This document shows, in pieces, positions 60,844 to 64,000 of a DNA stretch of 64,000 bases. The translations under genes were made by a program, and so were the position numbers. Under the pieces are notes generated by a model. The model saw only the letters and a program-made list of their open reading frames with translations. It did not search any database and was not told the origin of the DNA. The stretch comes from Ovis canadensis (Eukaryota; Chordata; Mammalia; Artiodactyla; Bovidae). Positions within the stretch are counted from its first letter, which is position 1. Each line of letters starts with the position of its first letter. The stretch is from the NCBI RefSeq assembly GCF_042477335.2, contig NC_091262.1, forward strand, positions 69,116,001-69,180,000, in the 5' to 3' direction.

Positions 60844-61279
60844 ATAATTAAAACAACTTGCACAAAATGCCCTCCCTACTATGTGAGATGTAGGGTGATA
60901 TTTTAAGTGCTGTCTGTGACTTCACTTAGGTAATTTCAGAACCTCTCCTGAGTTGTGACCTACAATTTGAAATACACTATGTTAGAAGTTCTCGTCCCAA
61001 AAGTTCATCTCAAACTTGGATCCTCTTTCTTTTCTTTGGTATCCTTAATGTAGTTATATTTTATACCCAGACAAGCCTATATATACATATACATCTTCTC
61101 TTTTAAAAAAACATCAGCGGCATATTTTATACTATGGTCTGTCTCTTGGGATTTTTCCCCACATAGGGTCTCTTGTGACTCTTCCTATAGCAGCACATAT
61201 ACGTAAGCCTCACAGTTTTGAACTGCAGTGAGGACACCGTGATCTTTAATTACATTATAGCTCCTGCATAACGCTGTCA

Positions 61280-61765
61280 GCAAGGGGCTTGTCTTGCTCT
61301 CAGAAGAAAATCCAAACTGACCGTGGCCTCAAGGCCCTGCATAACCTGGTTCCGGCCTCCTTTCTGAACTCCCCCAAACCATCCTCCCTCCTCTCTGGCC
61401 AGTCTCTCTGCTCTTGAGCTAAGGCTCTTCTGCATCTTTGTGTCCTCTCTGCCTGGGATGCCCTCCCTCCACTCCTCGTCTCCCTGAGGTCTCAGCTCAG
61501 ATGTCTCTGGTGCAGAGAAGTCTTTCCCCTAAAGAATGACCCCTCCTCGTCTCTTTATAGGTCCTTGGTTTATCCTATTTATTTCCTTCATGGCACTGAC
61601 CAGCCTATCAGTGTATTGTTCATTATTTGTTTACTGATTTATCATCTGCTCCCTTTCTAGACTACAGTTTCCATGAGGGCAGAAGCCATCCCCCAGAATC
61701 TGGCACAGGGCTTGGCATATGGCAGGGACGTCCTCAATGCTTATTTGCTGAATCAATGAATAGCA
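61280..61765 (+). mobile_element. L2 LINE 3' part
   Basis: The order of blocks fits the L2 3' end: 'aaggccctgcataacctggt', 'ctctctgcctgggatgccct', 'tgaggtctcagctcagatgt', 'ccatgagggcagaagccatc', and 'tatttgctgaatcaatgaat' at the end. Confidence 0.75.
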
Positions 61766-62127
61766 GGTGGAGGGGTGGCCAGAAGGTTTTACAGACTGTC
61801 AGAAAATTAGATCCCTCGCTTCTACACCCATAACCTTCTTCTTCAGGGACCTGCCTGGAATGAGCTGGGAGGAGAATGGCTTGCAGGTGAGTGTCAGGAC
61901 AGCAGGAGCTCTGCAAGTCAGTGTCTCCGGGCCTCTCCCCAGTGGTCTCCGCAGCTCAGCCAAGATGCTCGTCTCGGTGGATCTGTGTTTAGTGCTGCAT
62001 CGAAATCAAGGTGGTCTTGTAAGATCTGAACCATCTCACCTGGGACAAGGCCATGGGGCGTTATGGGAGGGCCTGGCCCTGCTCCAAGAATGGGCATTCA
62101 AGACCTCTTCAGAAGATTTACCCCTCA

Positions 62128-62288
62128 GGGACTTCCCTGATCGTCCCATGGCTAAGACTCCATGCTCCCAATGCATGGGGACCAGGTTCGATCCCTAGAT
62201 GGGAAACTAGACTCCACATGCTGCATCTAAGACCCAGCACAGCCAAATAAATAAAAATACATTTTAAAAAATATAAAGGAAAACGGTC
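62128..62288 (+). mobile_element. CHR-type SINE with target-site duplication
   Basis: 'ggacttccctgatcgtccca', 'accaggttcgatccctagat', 'ctaagacccagcacagccaa', then an A-rich tail. TACCCCTCA at 62119-62127 and 62289-62297 flanks it. Confidence 0.9.
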
Positions 62289-62889
62289 TACCCCTCACTA
62301 TTTCCCTTCTGCCAGCTCACCCAATACTTGTCAAAAAGAACTAGGGCAGGATAACAAATCTCTCAGCGTGTATATTAAGAAGCTTATCCTTGCAGGACTG
62401 GAAGGATGAGCGAGGGGACAGCTCAGCTAAGGAAGGTGGTATCACGTGGGCACCTCTCCCGCCTCTTCTGCGGGCCTCGTGCTCCCTCCCATGACACAGC
62501 CCTGAGGCAGCGGTCCCCATTCTTATACCCTTGGGTCTCCCACCAGAAAAAGCTACTCTCACAACAGAGCCTTGTCGTGAATCACCCTGGAACTTCAGCG
62601 AGACGGGTCGTAAAACCAGGTCTTTCAAAGGACTAAGAACAATGGTCACTGTGGGCAGGGCTGTCAACTCTTACTGATCCACCTGAGGGTGAGAAGAGCT
62701 TAAACTCATTTTTAAACGGAGGAAATAGGCTTAACCCTATCTCAAGCAGCACGTCCTGTTCTTATTCTCTCTCTCAAAGCAACTGAAATGGAATACTAAG
62801 AGACAGTGCATATGATGAACATTTTTCTCTACCAATTTTCCTTTGTACCAAGCTGGCTACTACACTGTGATCAGCTGGGGGTGAAGTTT

Positions 62890-63325
62890 CTTTTCTTTTT
62901 AAATCAAAGTATAGTTGATTTATAAGATTATGTTAGTTTCAGGTGAACAGCAGAGTGATTCAGCATTTTGGCATGTTATACTTCATGATAGGTTATTACA
63001 AGGTAATGGGTATAATTCTCTGCATGATATAATATATCCCTGTTGCTTACCTATTTTATATACGGTGGGGTCTAGTCGCTAAGTCATGTCTGAGTCTTGC
63101 AACCCTGTGGACTGTAGCCTGCCAGACTCTGCTGTCCATGGGAATTCTCCAGGCCAGAATACCGGAGTGGGTTGCTATTTCCTTCTCCAGGGGATCTTCC
63201 TGACCTAGGAATAGAACCAGGGTCTCCTGCGTTGCAGGCGGATTCTTTACCAACTGAGCTATGAGGGAAGCTGTATAGTCGTCTGTTAATCCCACACCCC
63301 TAATCTGTCTATCCTGGGGTGAGTT
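62890..63325 (-). mobile_element. Artiodactyl L1 3' end with nested Bov-tA
   Basis: 'aatcaaagtatagttgattt', 'ttagtttcaggtgaacagca' and 'tatccctgttgcttacctat' are the reversed L1 3' end. The match resumes after the SINE with 'gtctgttaatcccacacccc'. It is related to the copy at 1695-2460. Confidence 0.8.
63062..63276 (-). mobile_element. Bov-tA SINE nested in L1
   Basis: Antisense copy: 'tctagtcgctaagtcatgtc', 'ggccagaataccggagtggg', 'gaaccagggtctcctgcgtt', and the reversed head 'aactgagctatgagggaagc'. Confidence 0.9.
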
Positions 63326-63326
63326 T

Positions 63327-63586
63327 TTTAGATTTATTATTTATTTTGGCTGGGCTGGGTCTTCACTACTGCGCTTGGGCTTTCTCTAGCTGCAGGTTTC
63401 TCATTACGGTGGCTTCTCTTGTTGTGGAGCTGGGCTCTAGGGTGTGTGGGCTCAGCAGTCATGGCAGACAGGTTTAGTTGGTCCTCGGCGTGTGGCATCT
63501 TCCTGGACCAGGGATGGAACCTGTGTCTCCTGCACTGGCAGGCGGATTCTTAACTTCCCTGGCCCACCAGGAAGTGCCCCGGGGGG
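63327..63586 (-). mobile_element. CHR-type SINE (long)
   Basis: 'ttttggctgggctgggtctt', 'gctttctctagctgcaggtt', 'gtggagctgggctctagggt', 'gaccagggatggaacctgtg' and the reversed head near 'ggcccaccaggaagtgcc'. A G run at 63581-63590 follows. Confidence 0.88.
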
Positions 63587-64000
63587 GGGGGTTCTAATAG
63601 CTGAAGAAGTTGGCTTTCTTGCACACAACAACCATATTAGCAGGAGCCTGAGGCAGCCATGGGGAAATCGTGCTTCTGTGATAGAAATCACATGGGCTTT
63701 TAAATAAGAAACATGTCCGCCATAAAAACAACTTATTCTCTCGAGTTGATGGCTCAAATACACTTGCATGGCTCTTGGCTGGTAAGACCGTTAAGTTCAG
63801 TAGATCCAACCTCGGAGTTGTTCCACTTCACAGGAAGAAAAAGGAAGCACTGGCTTTTCTCCAGGTAGTCACAAAAAACAACAACAATAACAGCCACACA
63901 AGTACATCCTTTGTATCAGTACAAAAGGGTCTTTTTCTATTTCCCAGCATCTGGTGAAAAGCCTACTCCCCACCATGAAGTGATCGTTCTTGCAGGTTCC

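Overview
This is nuclear DNA from a ruminant, most likely a bovid. Split exons with GT-AG boundaries lie in a background of repeats restricted to ruminants or cetartiodactyls: Bov-tA and Bov-A2 SINEs, BovB LINEs, CHR-type tRNA-Glu SINEs and artiodactyl L1 3' ends. Older mammalian repeats (MIR, L2, hAT) are also present. I cannot tell cattle from sheep, goat or buffalo. No bacterial, phage, CRISPR or viral system is present. Nearly all short reading frames are chance frames or decayed transposon frames.

Layout. Bases 1 to about 12,150 hold the 3' part of WDR76 on the + strand: four coding exons (2795-3012, 3605-3757, 5686-5739, 10629-10884), a 3' UTR and a likely poly(A) signal at 12122. They encode the C-terminal part of a WD40 propeller protein; the upstream exons lie left of the window. 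An intergenic stretch of about 3 kb follows, with a CHR SINE, a Bov-tA, an antisense BovB fragment and an L1 scrap.

From about 15.3 kb to the right edge the window is FRMD5 on the - strand, so the two genes converge tail to tail. Thirteen coding exons, read from 59,946 down to 18,397, join in phase into 536 residues. This fits the 570-residue human protein (recalled) minus a 34-residue first exon lying off the right edge. They cover most of the FERM domain, the FERM-adjacent region, a disordered linker, one transmembrane helix (18544-18621) and a basic C-terminal tail. FRMD5 is a membrane-linked FERM protein at cell-cell contacts; WDR76 is a nuclear CUL4-DDB1-associated protein. They are neighbours, with no evident functional link.

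The most interesting observation is a 134-base stretch at 17233-17366 (- strand), about 1 kb past the normal FRMD5 stop. It begins after an AG with a pyrimidine-rich lead, accepts exon 13 in the correct phase and encodes a charged 44-residue tail. If used as an alternative last exon it would give an FRMD5 isoform without the membrane anchor. A second observation is a consensus GTAAGT donor inside FRMD5 exon 9, 15 nt before the real donor, whose use would delete five residues in frame. Several SINE and LINE copies have clean target-site duplications. Exon numbers assume that one coding exon lies beyond the right edge.
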